Assembly: GCA_963840075.1 (NCBI GenBank)
Contig: CAWIXS010000047.1
Coordinates: 27,197 to 91,196, forward strand
Reading direction: 5' to 3'
Source of the DNA: AWTP1-13 sp963840075
GTDB lineage: Bacteria > Pseudomonadota > Alphaproteobacteria > Rhizobiales > Hyphomicrobiaceae
DNA length: 64,000 bases
The position numbers and the translations under genes were made by a program. Positions 1 through 7,852 of this stretch are shown here, in pieces. The first letter of the stretch is position 1. Each line of letters opens with the position of its first letter. The notes beneath the pieces were generated by a model. The model saw only the letters and a program-made list of their open reading frames with translations. It was not told where the DNA came from and did not search any database.

Positions 1-173
1 GGGGTGACCGGCTGCTTCTCAGCCAGAATGTCGTAGAGCGACTGGCGCGAGATTCCGAGCGCCGCAGCGATCTCGACCTTGCTCGCCCGGATGGCCGGCA
101 GGACGATCTCGCGCAGGAACGCGCCCGGGTGCGTGGGGCATCGCTCAGGGCTGCGCTGCGCCCTGCCAGCCAT
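1..173 (-). CDS. higA: HigA-family antitoxin / XRE-type helix-turn-helix regulator (partial, runs off left edge)
   Basis: DNA-binding antitoxin of the HigA (VapI-like) family, expected to repress its own promoter and neutralise a HigB-type RNase. The visible N-terminal 57 residues carry the family signature: a THPGAFLREIVLPAI segment followed by the helix-turn-helix core (EIAAALGISRQSLYDILAEK) and the start of the PVTP turn. The start is the ATG at 171-173; the C-terminus lies beyond the left edge. No HigB-like reading frame is present in the 200 bases upstream, where a toxin would sit in the usual higBA order, so this may be a solitary antitoxin-like regulator. The family assignment is secure; the toxin-antitoxin role is inference. 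Confidence 0.75.
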   Translation of the reverse strand, partial: MAGRAQRSPERCPTHPGAFLREIVLPAIRASKVEIAAALGISRQSLYDILAEKQPVT

Positions 174-214
174 AGTCGAGCCCCGTGCTCTCCTGGACCA
201 ATCTTCCGTGACGC

Positions 215-240
215 ATTATACGACAGCGCAACAATTTCAA
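215..240 (-). promoter_or_regulatory. Candidate promoter for the HigA-like gene
   Basis: On the minus strand there is a perfect -10 hexamer TATAAT (215-220) with a TTGAAA-like -35 (235-240). The 14-base spacing is shorter than optimal, so the -35 is uncertain. The site lies about 40 bases before the HigA-like ATG, in locally AT-rich DNA. Confidence 0.4.
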
Positions 241-241
241 C

Positions 242-356
242 GTCATTCCGGCGAAGGCCGGAACCCAGGCCACATTGCCGCGACGGCACGCTGAGGATTT
301 CCTCCTGCGAGTCTACGTGGCCCAGTGAGCTGGGTCCCGGCCTTCGCCGGGATGAC
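242..356. repeat. Intergenic palindromic repeat (GTCATTCCGG...CCGGGATGAC family)
   Basis: The ends are inverted copies: GTCATTCCGGCGAAGGCCGG on the left and CCGGCCTTCGCCGGGATGAC on the right. The element ends about 20 bases before the serS start, so it lies in the serS leader. Related elements occur at about 1842, 22338, 30051, 46878, 49555 and 54106. Confidence 0.8.
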
Positions 357-377
357 GGTGGAGCGAGAGGCGCAGCC

Positions 378-1832
378 GTGTTCGACATCAAGTGGATCAG
401 GGACAATCCCGACGCGTTCGACGCGGGGCTCGCCAAGCGTGGGATAGCGCCGGGCGGCGATGTGAAGTTCGCCAGCGAGCTGATCGCGCTGGACGAGGCG
501 CGGCGCAAGGTCATCACGCGGCTGCAGGAGGCGCAGGCGCGGCGCAACGCGGCCTCCAGGGAGATCGGCAAGGCCAAGGCAGCCAAGGACGAGGCCAAGG
601 CCGCCGCGCTGATGGCCGAGGTGGCCGCCCTCAAGGACGAGCTGGCGAGCGGCGAGGACGATCAGCGCGCCGCCGACAAGGCGCTCACCGAGGCGCTCTC
701 GGTGATCCCCAACGTCCCGCTCGACGATGTGCCCGTGGGCAGGGACGAGAAGGACAACAAGGAGGTGCGCAAGGTCGGCACGCCGCCCAAGCTCGCCTGG
801 ACCAACAAGCCCAAGGAGCACTTCGAGATCGGCGAGGCCCTGGGGCTGATGGACTTCGAGACCGCGGCCAAGCTCTCCGGCTCCCGCTTCGTGGTGCTCA
901 AGGCGCACCTGGCGCGGCTGGAGCGCGCCCTCGCCCAGCTCATGCTCGACCTGCACACAGCGTCGGAGAAGGACGGGTTGGGCGGCTACACTGAGATCAT
1001 GCCGCCCTACCTGGTGCGCGACGAGGTGATGTACGGCACGGCGCAGCTGCCGAAGTTCGAGGAGGATCAGTTCTCCACGCTGCGCCGCGTGGCGGGGCCC
1101 GAGGCTGCTTCCGTCATCGGCGAGATTCTGGATCGGGCGGAGGCGGACGCAGCGCTCTTCAGCGCCGACGGCCTTACGACCAAGGGCGAGGCGCTGCGCG
1201 CTGAGCTGTTGCGGAAGCTGTCGCACTATTACCTCATCCCCACCGCCGAGGTGCCGCTCACCAACCTGGTGCGCGAGTCGATCCGTGACGAGGCGGAGCT
1301 GCCGATCCGGGTAACGGCCTACTCGCCCTGCTTCCGCGCCGAGGCCGGGGCGGCGGGCAAGGACACGCGCGGCATGATCCGCCAGCACCAGTTCTCCAAG
1401 GTCGAGCTGGTCTCCATCACCACGCCCGAGCAGAGCGCCGCCGAGCACGAGCGCATGACGGCCTGCGCCGAGGAGGTGCTGAAGCGCTTGGGCCTCGCCT
1501 ACCGCACCATGGTCCTGTGCACCGGCGACATGGGCTTCGCCGCGCGCAAGACCTACGACATCGAGGTGTGGCTGCCGGGGCAGAGCACCTACCGCGAGAT
1601 CTCCTCGTGCTCCAACTGCGGCGACTTCCAGGCCCGGCGCATGCAGGCGCGCTACCGCCCCAAAGGGTCGAAGGAGGTGCGCTACGTGCATACGCTGAAC
1701 GGCTCCGGCCTCGCCATCGGCCGCACGCTGATCGCCATCATGGAGAACTACCAGCAGCAGGACGGCTCGGTCGCCATCCCCGACGCGCTGGTGCCCTACA
1801 TGGGCGGGATACGGAAGATCGAGAAAGTGTAG
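378..1832 (+). CDS. serS: Serine--tRNA ligase
   Basis: Class II aminoacyl-tRNA synthetase that charges tRNA-Ser with serine in the cytoplasm. The start is taken as the GTG at 378 (protein begins MFDIKWIRDNPDAF), preceded by a purine-rich GGAGCGAGAGG; reading further upstream only translates the repeat. The N-terminal long-hairpin coiled coil occupies about residues 30-110. Motif 2 (CFRAEAGAAGKDTRG) is near residue 318 and motif 3 (GSGLAIGRTLIAIMENYQQ) near residue 441. At 484 residues it is longer than the usual 420-430. The extra length is an insertion around residues 235-285, between LPKFEEDQF and YLIPTAEVPLTN. Bradyrhizobium-type enzymes carry a shorter insertion at the same place. It is followed by surE, as in many alphaproteobacteria. 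Confidence 0.97.
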   Translation: MFDIKWIRDNPDAFDAGLAKRGIAPGGDVKFASELIALDEARRKVITRLQEAQARRNAASREIGKAKAAKDEAKAAALMAEVAALKDELASGEDDQRAADKALTEALSVIPNVPLDDVPVGRDEKDNKEVRKVGTPPKLAWTNKPKEHFEIGEALGLMDFETAAKLSGSRFVVLKAHLARLERALAQLMLDLHTASEKDGLGGYTEIMPPYLVRDEVMYGTAQLPKFEEDQFSTLRRVAGPEAASVIGEILDRAEADAALFSADGLTTKGEALRAELLRKLSHYYLIPTAEVPLTNLVRESIRDEAELPIRVTAYSPCFRAEAGAAGKDTRGMIRQHQFSKVELVSITTPEQSAAEHERMTACAEEVLKRLGLAYRTMVLCTGDMGFAARKTYDIEVWLPGQSTYREISSCSNCGDFQARRMQARYRPKGSKEVRYVHTLNGSGLAIGRTLIAIMENYQQQDGSVAIPDALVPYMGGIRKIEKV

Positions 1833-1841
1833 GACGGTGCT

Positions 1842-1957
1842 GTCATCCCGGAATCGCGCGCAAGCGCGATATCCGGGACCCAGGGTCAAGGGGGAGAGCG
1901 TAGGAGCTCGCGGCCCTGGGTACCGGGTCTCGCGCTGACGCGCTCGCCCGGCATGAC
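1842..1957. repeat. Intergenic palindromic repeat (GTCATCCCGGAAT...GGCATGAC)
   Basis: About 116 bases just downstream of serS. It is flanked by GTCATCCCGG and GGCATGAC, with an internal pair CCGGGACCCAGGG / CCCTGGGTACCGG. The same architecture and much of the same sequence recur at 46878-47018, so the two are copies of one element. Confidence 0.85.
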
Positions 1958-1980
1958 AGGCCGGGCGGACGCGGATGCGG

Positions 1981-2239
1981 TCACGCCGTCAGCATCGCGT
2001 CGAGCTTGTTGGCGTACTCCAGGGCGTAGAGGTCGTCGCAGCCGCCGATGTGCTGCTCGCCGATCCAGATCTGGGGGACGCTGGTGCGGCCGCCCGGCCC
2101 TCGCCGTCATCTCCTCGCGCCGGGCCGTCATCGAAGGTCACGTCGATCTCCTCGAAGGCGACGCCCTTGCGGGCAGCAGTTGCTTGGCCCTGCGGCAATA
2201 GCCGCATGTGCGGGTGGTGTAGATCGTGACAGGCTTCAT
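1981..2239 (-). pseudogene. grxC: Glutaredoxin 3 (frameshifted)
   Basis: The conceptual product is a GrxC-type glutathione-dependent dithiol reductase. From the ATG at 2239 the frame reads MKPVTIYTTRTCGYCRRAK with the CGYC active site (Cys12, Cys15). The rest of the fold follows in other frames: KGVAFEEIDVTFDDGPAR, then RTSVPQIWIGEQHIGGCDDL and YALEYANKLDAMLTA ending at a TGA. Three small indels (near 2172, 2128 and 2103) are needed to restore one frame of about 86 codons. The protein sequence on both sides of each break is excellent, so either decay is very recent or these are sequence errors, as suspected for secD. The gene is divergent from surE. Confidence 0.8.
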
Positions 2240-2424
2240 GCGATTGCAACAGGCGCCAGATAATCCGGAGCTGATTGCCCAGGTCTTGTGGAGTGTGCGT
2301 CGCAACATAAACCGCCCGAAGCCTCGGCGAAAGCGGCCGCGGCGTGGGGCTGCCCCGCGACGAGCGCCGGGCTACCCGACCTAGGCGCATTGCGCCGGGC
2401 CCCGTGCCAGATAGAGTGGACCCC

Positions 2425-3186
2425 ATGCGCATCCTTCTCACCAACGACGACGGCATCGACTCGCCCGGCCTGCACGCGCTGCGCGAGATCGCGCTCGGCC
2501 TGAGCGACGACGTCTGGGTGGTGGCACCCGAGACCAACCAGTCGGGCGCCAGCCACTCGCTGTCGATGCACGAGCCCCTGCGCCTGCGCAAGATCGACGA
2601 GCGCGCCTTCGCCGTGCGCGGCACGCCCACAGACAGCGTCATCATGGGCGTGCGCCACATCCTCAAGGACAAGACGCCGGACCTCCTCCTCTCCGGCGTC
2701 AACCGCGGCGCCAACCTGGCCGAGGACGTGACCTACTCGGGCACCATCGCTGGCGCCTTCGAGGGCACCATCCTCGGCATCCGCTCCATGGCCCTGTCGC
2801 AGGGCTACGGCTTCGAGGGCGGCAGGACGCTGCGCTGGCAGACGGCGCTGACGCATGCGCCGGGCCTCATCCGCAAGCTGCTGGCGGCCGAGTGGATGCC
2901 GCCGACCCTCATGAACATCAATTTCCCCGACCGGGAGCCCGAGCACGTTGCAGGTACCCTCGTCACGGTGCAGGGCCGGCGCGATCCCGGCCTCCTGCAG
3001 ATCGACGAGCGCCGCGACACCTGGGGCAACCCCTACTACTGGCTGGCGTTCGAGCGCCGCCGCTCCAGCGCCGCTGAGGGCACCGACCTCGCGGCGATCT
3101 ATGGCGGCTACATCTCGGTGACGCCCCTGTTCCTCGACCTGACGCATCGGGGCATGCGGCGCGAGATCGAGCGCGCGCTGGAGTAG
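2425..3186 (+). CDS. surE: 5'/3'-nucleotidase SurE
   Basis: Metal-dependent survival-protein nucleotidase that dephosphorylates nucleoside 5'- and 3'-monophosphates. The N-terminal MRILLTNDDGIDSPG carries the metal-binding Asp8-Asp9; the conserved NQSG(A)S and SGVNRGAN blocks follow. Length (253 residues) is normal. The start is the ATG at 2425; upstream in-frame codons are unlike the family. In many alphaproteobacteria the protein-L-isoaspartate methyltransferase gene pcm lies between surE and the nlpD-like gene. Here that interval (3187-3440) holds no coding sequence that I can recognise. Confidence 0.96.
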   Translation: MRILLTNDDGIDSPGLHALREIALGLSDDVWVVAPETNQSGASHSLSMHEPLRLRKIDERAFAVRGTPTDSVIMGVRHILKDKTPDLLLSGVNRGANLAEDVTYSGTIAGAFEGTILGIRSMALSQGYGFEGGRTLRWQTALTHAPGLIRKLLAAEWMPPTLMNINFPDREPEHVAGTLVTVQGRRDPGLLQIDERRDTWGNPYYWLAFERRRSSAAEGTDLAAIYGGYISVTPLFLDLTHRGMRREIERALE

Positions 3187-3440
3187 CGCTGGACCCCGCT
3201 CAGGGCCTCCAGCTTTCGCGCCAGCCGTCCTGGCCCCGGAGTGCCTGCCGGGGGCGCGGTGGCCCTGTACGGGCCTCCAGCGCAGCGGGAGAGGCATTCT
3301 GGGCGGTGTGCCCCGCCTTTGACGTGGGGGGCCCTCCACAGGGCTCTTGGCGGCTGGGGGCCGGCAGCCCCGCGCTATCCGGCATTAACTACCCCTTAAT
3401 ACTTCTTAGGGTTAATCGACACCAGTCGAGAGGTGTGCCC

Positions 3441-4685
3441 ATGAGTAGCAGGCCTGCATCCGCAACCGCCGAGTTTGCTCCCCTCGGACGCGCAGCGACC
3501 GTGGCCATCGTCCTGGTGGCCGCCGGTTGCAGTGCCGACGTCAGCCGCTTCAATCTGCTGGGCGGCGGAGACACCACCACGGGCACGATCCCTCCGCCGT
3601 ACTCGTTCAAGTCCAAGGAGGATGTTTCGGGACCGTTCGGCTACAAGCCGCCTCCCAAGGGTCCGGCGCTCCCTCCGCCTTCGATCGAGAGGAAGCTCGC
3701 AGGCCTCAATCCGCCGAAGGACTACTATCGCGACCCGCCCAAGGACTACTTCCGCGAGCCGCCCAAGGACTACTTCCGCCAGCCGCCCAAGGATTACTAC
3801 CGCGAGCCGCCCGGCCCGCCGCCTCCGCCCCCGACGTTCAAGCCGCCGGAGCTCAAGTCGGAGTCCAAGTTTGAGCCCCCGGCGGTCAAGCAGCCGCCGA
3901 GCGGCATCACGGTCGAGGTGCAGCCCGGCGACACGCTCTACAGCATCGCCCGGCGCCACCGCGTCACCGCGTCCGCCCTCAAGGAGCTCAACGACCTCTC
4001 GACCACCTCGGTCAGGCCCGGCCAGCGGCTCAAGCTGCCGGCAGCGGCCAGGGAGCGCGGTCCGCTCGCAAAGTCGGACCCGTTCGGTATTTTCGACAAG
4101 GCCGCTCCCCCCACGGGCGAAGCCACCAGCGCCAAGCTCACCGGGACCAAGGAGGCGGCGAAAGAGCCGCCTGCGAACCTGCCGCCGCGCGTGGTGCAGG
4201 TGAAGCCGCGCATCATCAGGGCGGAGGAGGAGCCCAAGGCCGAGGCCAGGGTGAAAACCGTGAAGCGGACCGATACGGCAACGGATGCCGGGCCGCCCCC
4301 AGCCGTGGCGAGCGGCCAATTCCGCTGGCCCCTGCGAGGCAAGGTGATAGCGGGCTTCGGCGCGCAGTCGGACGGCTCGAAAAACGACGGCCTCAATCTG
4401 GCGGCGTCGCTCGGAACCGAGGTCCGCGCCGCCGAGGGAGGCCGCGTGCATTACGTGGGCGCCTTGAAAGGCTACGGCAACATGGTGCTCATTCGCCATT
4501 CCAACACCTGGGCCACCGCCTACGGCTACGTCGATCAGATCCTGGTCAAGGTCAACGACGAGGTGAAGCGCGGTCAGGTGATCGCCAAGGTCGGCAAGGG
4601 CGCGTCCGCCTCGCAGCCGCAGCTGAAATTCGAGCTGCGCAAGGCCTCGGCTCCCGTCGATCCGCTGGCGCACCTCCCCAATTGA
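3441..4685 (+). CDS. nlpD: LysM / M23-domain murein hydrolase activator lipoprotein (NlpD-like)
   Basis: Envelope lipoprotein of the NlpD/EnvC type, expected to bind peptidoglycan and activate an amidase during cell separation. The N-terminus (IVLVAAGC) is a lipobox with Cys30. A Pro/Tyr-rich linker contains four 8-residue repeats. A LysM domain (VQPGDTLYSIARRHRV) spans about residues 155-200, and an M23 domain about residues 295-412. In the M23 domain the first zinc ligand of active LytM enzymes is replaced (NDGLNLAA, no His), as in catalytically dead activators. The ATG at 3441 is used because it gives the lipoprotein signal directly. The leader is AT-rich compared with its surroundings and probably holds the promoter. 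Convergent with the ATPase gene. Confidence 0.9.
   Translation: MSSRPASATAEFAPLGRAATVAIVLVAAGCSADVSRFNLLGGGDTTTGTIPPPYSFKSKEDVSGPFGYKPPPKGPALPPPSIERKLAGLNPPKDYYRDPPKDYFREPPKDYFRQPPKDYYREPPGPPPPPPTFKPPELKSESKFEPPAVKQPPSGITVEVQPGDTLYSIARRHRVTASALKELNDLSTTSVRPGQRLKLPAAARERGPLAKSDPFGIFDKAAPPTGEATSAKLTGTKEAAKEPPANLPPRVVQVKPRIIRAEEEPKAEARVKTVKRTDTATDAGPPPAVASGQFRWPLRGKVIAGFGAQSDGSKNDGLNLAASLGTEVRAAEGGRVHYVGALKGYGNMVLIRHSNTWATAYGYVDQILVKVNDEVKRGQVIAKVGKGASASQPQLKFELRKASAPVDPLAHLPN
3712..3810 (+). repeat. In-frame 24-bp tandem repeat inside the nlpD-like gene
   Basis: Four consecutive copies encode PPKDYYRD, PPKDYFRE, PPKDYFRQ and PPKDYYRE, followed by PPGPPPPPP. Period is 24 bases (8 residues) with little divergence between copies. 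It forms an extended Pro/Tyr spacer between the lipid anchor and the LysM domain, and such tandem repeats can change copy number. Confidence 0.9.
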
Positions 4686-4730
4686 AGGTTTCAGGGATCA
4701 GGTTTCAGGTCCGTGTTGATGTGCTGCACC

Positions 4731-5612
4731 TCAGCTCAGCCGCTGACCGAGCCGGCCGGCGAGGTCCTGGATGAACTGCCAGGCGACGCGGCCGGAGCGG
4801 GCGCCGCGCGTGATCGACCATTCGAGCGCCTCGCGCTCCAGCACGTCCGGCCGCGCCTCGAGCCTGTAATGCGCGGCGTAGCCCCGCACCATGGCGAGGT
4901 ACTCGTCCTGGGTGGCGTTGTGGAAGCCGAGCCACAGGCCGAAGCGGTCCGACAGGGACACCTTCTCCTCGACGGCCTCCGACGGGTTGATGGCGGTGGA
5001 GCGCTCGTTCTCCATCATGTCGCGCGGCATCAGGTGGCGGCGGTTGGACGTGGCGTAGAACACCACGTTCTCCGGACGGCCCTCGATGCCGCCTTCGAGC
5101 ACGGCCTTCAGCGACTTGTAGGAGGTGTCGTCCCGGTCGAAGGAGAGATCGTCGCAGAACACGATGAAGCGATCCTGTGCGGCGCGCAGGTGCGCGAGGC
5201 ACTGGGGCAGGGCATCGATGTCCTCGCGGTGAATCTCGACCAGCTGGAGATCGGGCCCGGCCTTGCCCGCGCCGCACTGCAGGGAGGCGCGCACCTCCGC
5301 GTGCGCGGCCTTGACCAGCGACGACTTGCCCATGCCGCGCGCCCCCCACAGAAGCGCGTTGTTGGCAGGCAGGCCCCTGGCGAACCGGCGCGTGTTGTCG
5401 ATGAGCTGCTCGATCGCGCGGTCGATGCCCTTGAGAAGCGCCAGCGGCTGACGGTTGACGTGCGCGACCGGAAGGAACGCCTGTGGGCTCGATTGCCACA
5501 CGAAGGCTTCCGCCGCTGCAAAATCGAAGCGCTGCGCGGGCTCGGGCGCGATGCGCTCCAGCGCCGCCGCCAGACGGTCGAGCGCGCTCAAAATGGCTTT
5601 TTCGTCGGTCAT
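4731..5612 (-). CDS. DUF815-family AAA+ ATPase
   Basis: P-loop ATPase of the DUF815 family, found in this position in many alphaproteobacteria; its substrate is unknown. Walker A is GARGMGKSS (residues 90-98). Walker B is FIVFCDDLSF (Asp154-Asp155). A sensor-like segment VVFYATSNRRHLMPRDM follows, and a C-terminal helical part contains RSGRVAWQFIQDLAGRL. The ATG at 5612 (protein MTDEKAILSAL) is chosen over the in-frame ATG at 5642, because the family starts with a short helix here. It is divergent from yajC and convergent with the nlpD-like gene. Family call firm, function unknown. Confidence 0.88.
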   Translation of the reverse strand: MTDEKAILSALDRLAAALERIAPEPAQRFDFAAAEAFVWQSSPQAFLPVAHVNRQPLALLKGIDRAIEQLIDNTRRFARGLPANNALLWGARGMGKSSLVKAAHAEVRASLQCGAGKAGPDLQLVEIHREDIDALPQCLAHLRAAQDRFIVFCDDLSFDRDDTSYKSLKAVLEGGIEGRPENVVFYATSNRRHLMPRDMMENERSTAINPSEAVEEKVSLSDRFGLWLGFHNATQDEYLAMVRGYAAHYRLEARPDVLEREALEWSITRGARSGRVAWQFIQDLAGRLGQRLS

Positions 5613-5723
5613 CGAGGCTCTGTTTCCCCTGAAGATTAACACGCAGCAATGTCGCGCAACGTGCTGGGGCAGCTTCTATAGACGAGGCCGCGCGGGGCGT
5701 CACCGCGACACGAGCCGAATTAG

Positions 5724-5751
5724 TTGCAAATGGGGGACAGAGCACTATATT
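5724..5751 (+). promoter_or_regulatory. Candidate sigma70-type promoter for yajC-secD-secF
   Basis: TTGCAA (5724-5729), a 16-base spacer and TATATT (5746-5751) lie about 90 bases before the yajC ATG, in the divergent interval with the ATPase gene. Good match by eye; not tested. Confidence 0.5.
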
Positions 5752-5842
5752 CCGGGGCCTGCAGCCATGTGCGAGCCGGTCGGCGGCAGCACCGGCATGT
5801 CTGCCGCCCACGCTGTTCCATCCGGACCCGAGGATCGACTAG

Positions 5843-6172
5843 ATGCTGATCTCCTCCGCTTACGCCCAAACGTCTGGGGGCGGCAGTGATTTCCTCATTC
5901 AGCTCATGCCGATCCTGCTCATGTTCGTCATCTTCTACCTCCTGCTTCTGCGCCCGCAGCAGCAGCGCATGAAGGTGCACCGGGCGATGGTTGCGAATAT
6001 CAGGCGCGGCGACATGGTGGTGACCTCCGGGGGCATCATAGGCAAGGTCACCAAGGTCAAGGACGACGGCGAGATCGAGGTCGAGATCGCCGACAACACG
6101 CGGGTACGCGTGATCAAGAGCACGGTTGCCGAGGTCCGGGTGAAGGGCGAGCCGGTCAAGGAAACGGCGTGA
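5843..6172 (+). CDS. yajC: Preprotein translocase accessory subunit YajC
   Basis: Small inner-membrane component of the SecDF-YajC complex that supports Sec-dependent export. One N-terminal membrane segment (LIQLMPILLMFVIFYLLLLR, residues 18-37) is followed by the hallmark RPQQQRMK and a basic cytoplasmic domain (GDMVVTSGGIIGKV). Length (109 residues) is typical. First gene of the run yajC-secD-secF-Mth938-phytoene synthase-like, all in the same direction. Confidence 0.97.
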   Translation: MLISSAYAQTSGGGSDFLIQLMPILLMFVIFYLLLLRPQQQRMKVHRAMVANIRRGDMVVTSGGIIGKVTKVKDDGEIEVEIADNTRVRVIKSTVAEVRVKGEPVKETA

Positions 6173-6231
6173 CGCCACGCCGCGACTGAGCGCGTGCGCA
6201 ACAGGCGGGGAGCGAGGTCCGAAGTCCGTCC

Positions 6232-7838
6232 ATGCTGTATGTTTCTCGCTGGAACGCGAATATCGTTGCGGCCATATGCGTGCTCAGCGTGCTGCTGTGC
6301 GTGCCGAGCTTCCTTTCCAAGCAAACCGTGGACCGTTGGCCGTTCTGGCTGCCGAAGAAGCAGCTGAGCCTCGGTCTCGACCTGCGCGGCGGCGCCCACA
6401 TGCTCCTCGCCATGGACGTGGACGAGGTCCGCAAGGGGTGGCTCGGCTCGCTCAGCGAGGATGCGCGGCGCCGCTTGCGCGAGGCCAAGATCGGCCGGAG
6501 CGAGGTCACCATCACGGGCGACGCCGTGCAGGTGCGGTTGTCCAAGGCCGAGGAGGCCGACGCGGCGTACAAGGCGTTGCGGCAGATGATCCAGCAGACC
6601 GGCAACGTGCTCACGGGGACGTCCGCTGCCGATATCGAGGTGCAGAGGGGCGACGGCGGGACCTTCACCATCACTCCGACGGAGCTCGGGCTGCAGGAGC
6701 GCGTGAGCAACGCCCTGTCATCCGCGCTCGAGACGGTGCGCCGGCGCGTCGATTCGATGGGCGTGGCCGAGACCACCGTCGTGCGCGAGGGCCGCAGCCG
6801 CATTCTCGTGCAGGTTCCGGGCATCCAGGGTACCGAGGAGCTGAGGACGCTGGTCGGAAAGACGGCGGCGCTGTCGTTCCACGAGGTCCACGATACGCTG
6901 ACAGCCGAGCAAGCCAAGAAGACCAGGGTGCCTCCGGGATACAGGATCTTTCCCGGCGAGACCAAGGACGAGCCGGATCAGGTGCTGAAAGAGATCCCGG
7001 TGGTGAGTGGCGAGGATCTGACGAACGCCCAGCCGGCCGTCGGCGCGCGCACCGGCAGGCCGGTCATTACCTTTACCTTCAACATGTCGGGCGCCCGAAA
7101 GTTCGCGCGTTTCACCGCCTCGCACGTCAACAAGCCGTTTGCGATGGTGCTCGACGACAAGGTCCTCTCGGCGCCGTCATCAACGAGCCGATCCCCACCG
7201 GGCAAGGCGAGATCAGCGGCTCGGGTTTCACATTCGAGAGCACGACGCTGCTCGCCAACCAGCTGCGCTCCGGCGCCTTGCCCGCGAAGCTGACGGTCCA
7301 GCAGGAAAGCACGGTCGGCCCCTCGCTCGGTAGCGATTCGATCGAGGCAGGCAGGCGCGCCACCATCGCCGGCTTCATCGGCGTCGCCGCCTTCCTGACC
7401 CTCGGCTACGGCCTGTTCGGCTTGTTTGCCATCATCGCGCTGCTCGTGAACCTCGCGTTGATCATCGTGGCGATGGCATACCTCGGCGCGTCGCTGACGC
7501 TGCCCGGCATCGCCGGCATCGTCCTCACCATGGGCATGTCGGTGGACGCCAACGTGCTCATCAACGAGCGCATACGCGACGAGCGCCGCGCGGGCAAGAC
7601 CCTGATCTCGGCGCTCGACAGCGGCTTTACGCGCGCCTACGGCACCATCCTCGACACCAACATGACGGGCCTCCTGGCGGCGCTCATCCTGGTCGGGTTC
7701 GGGTCCGGTCCGGTGCGCGGGTTCGGCGTCACGCTCGCCATCGGCATCATCGCCTCGGCATTCACGGCGACCACGGTCACGCGCTATCTCGTCACCGGCT
7801 GGCTGCGGTGGCGCCGTCCCACGGCTATTCCCATCTGA
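6232..7838 (+). CDS. secD: Protein translocase subunit SecD (one apparent frameshift near 7174)
   Basis: RND-superfamily membrane protein that with SecF uses the proton gradient to complete protein export. The N-terminal membrane segment is followed by LSLGLDLRGGAHMLL (the SecD D-x-R-G-G signature), the large periplasmic P1 domain, and five C-terminal membrane segments including GMSVDANVLINERIRDE. The reading frame breaks after VLDDKVLSAP: one base (probably a G in a GCGCCG run) is missing at about 7174, and the next frame continues directly with VINEPIPTGQGEISG. Both halves are otherwise complete and normally conserved. secD loss is severely harmful in most bacteria, so a sequencing or assembly error is more likely than a true mutation. 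Confidence 0.93.
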
Positions 7839-7852
7839 CGCGCAGGGGTACG

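Noticed and set aside
3712..3810. Regular repeats that look like a CRISPR-type array
   Set aside because: The period is 24 bases without spacers, and the repeats are in frame within the nlpD-like gene, encoding PPKDY(Y/F)R units. No cas genes or other arrays are seen in the window.
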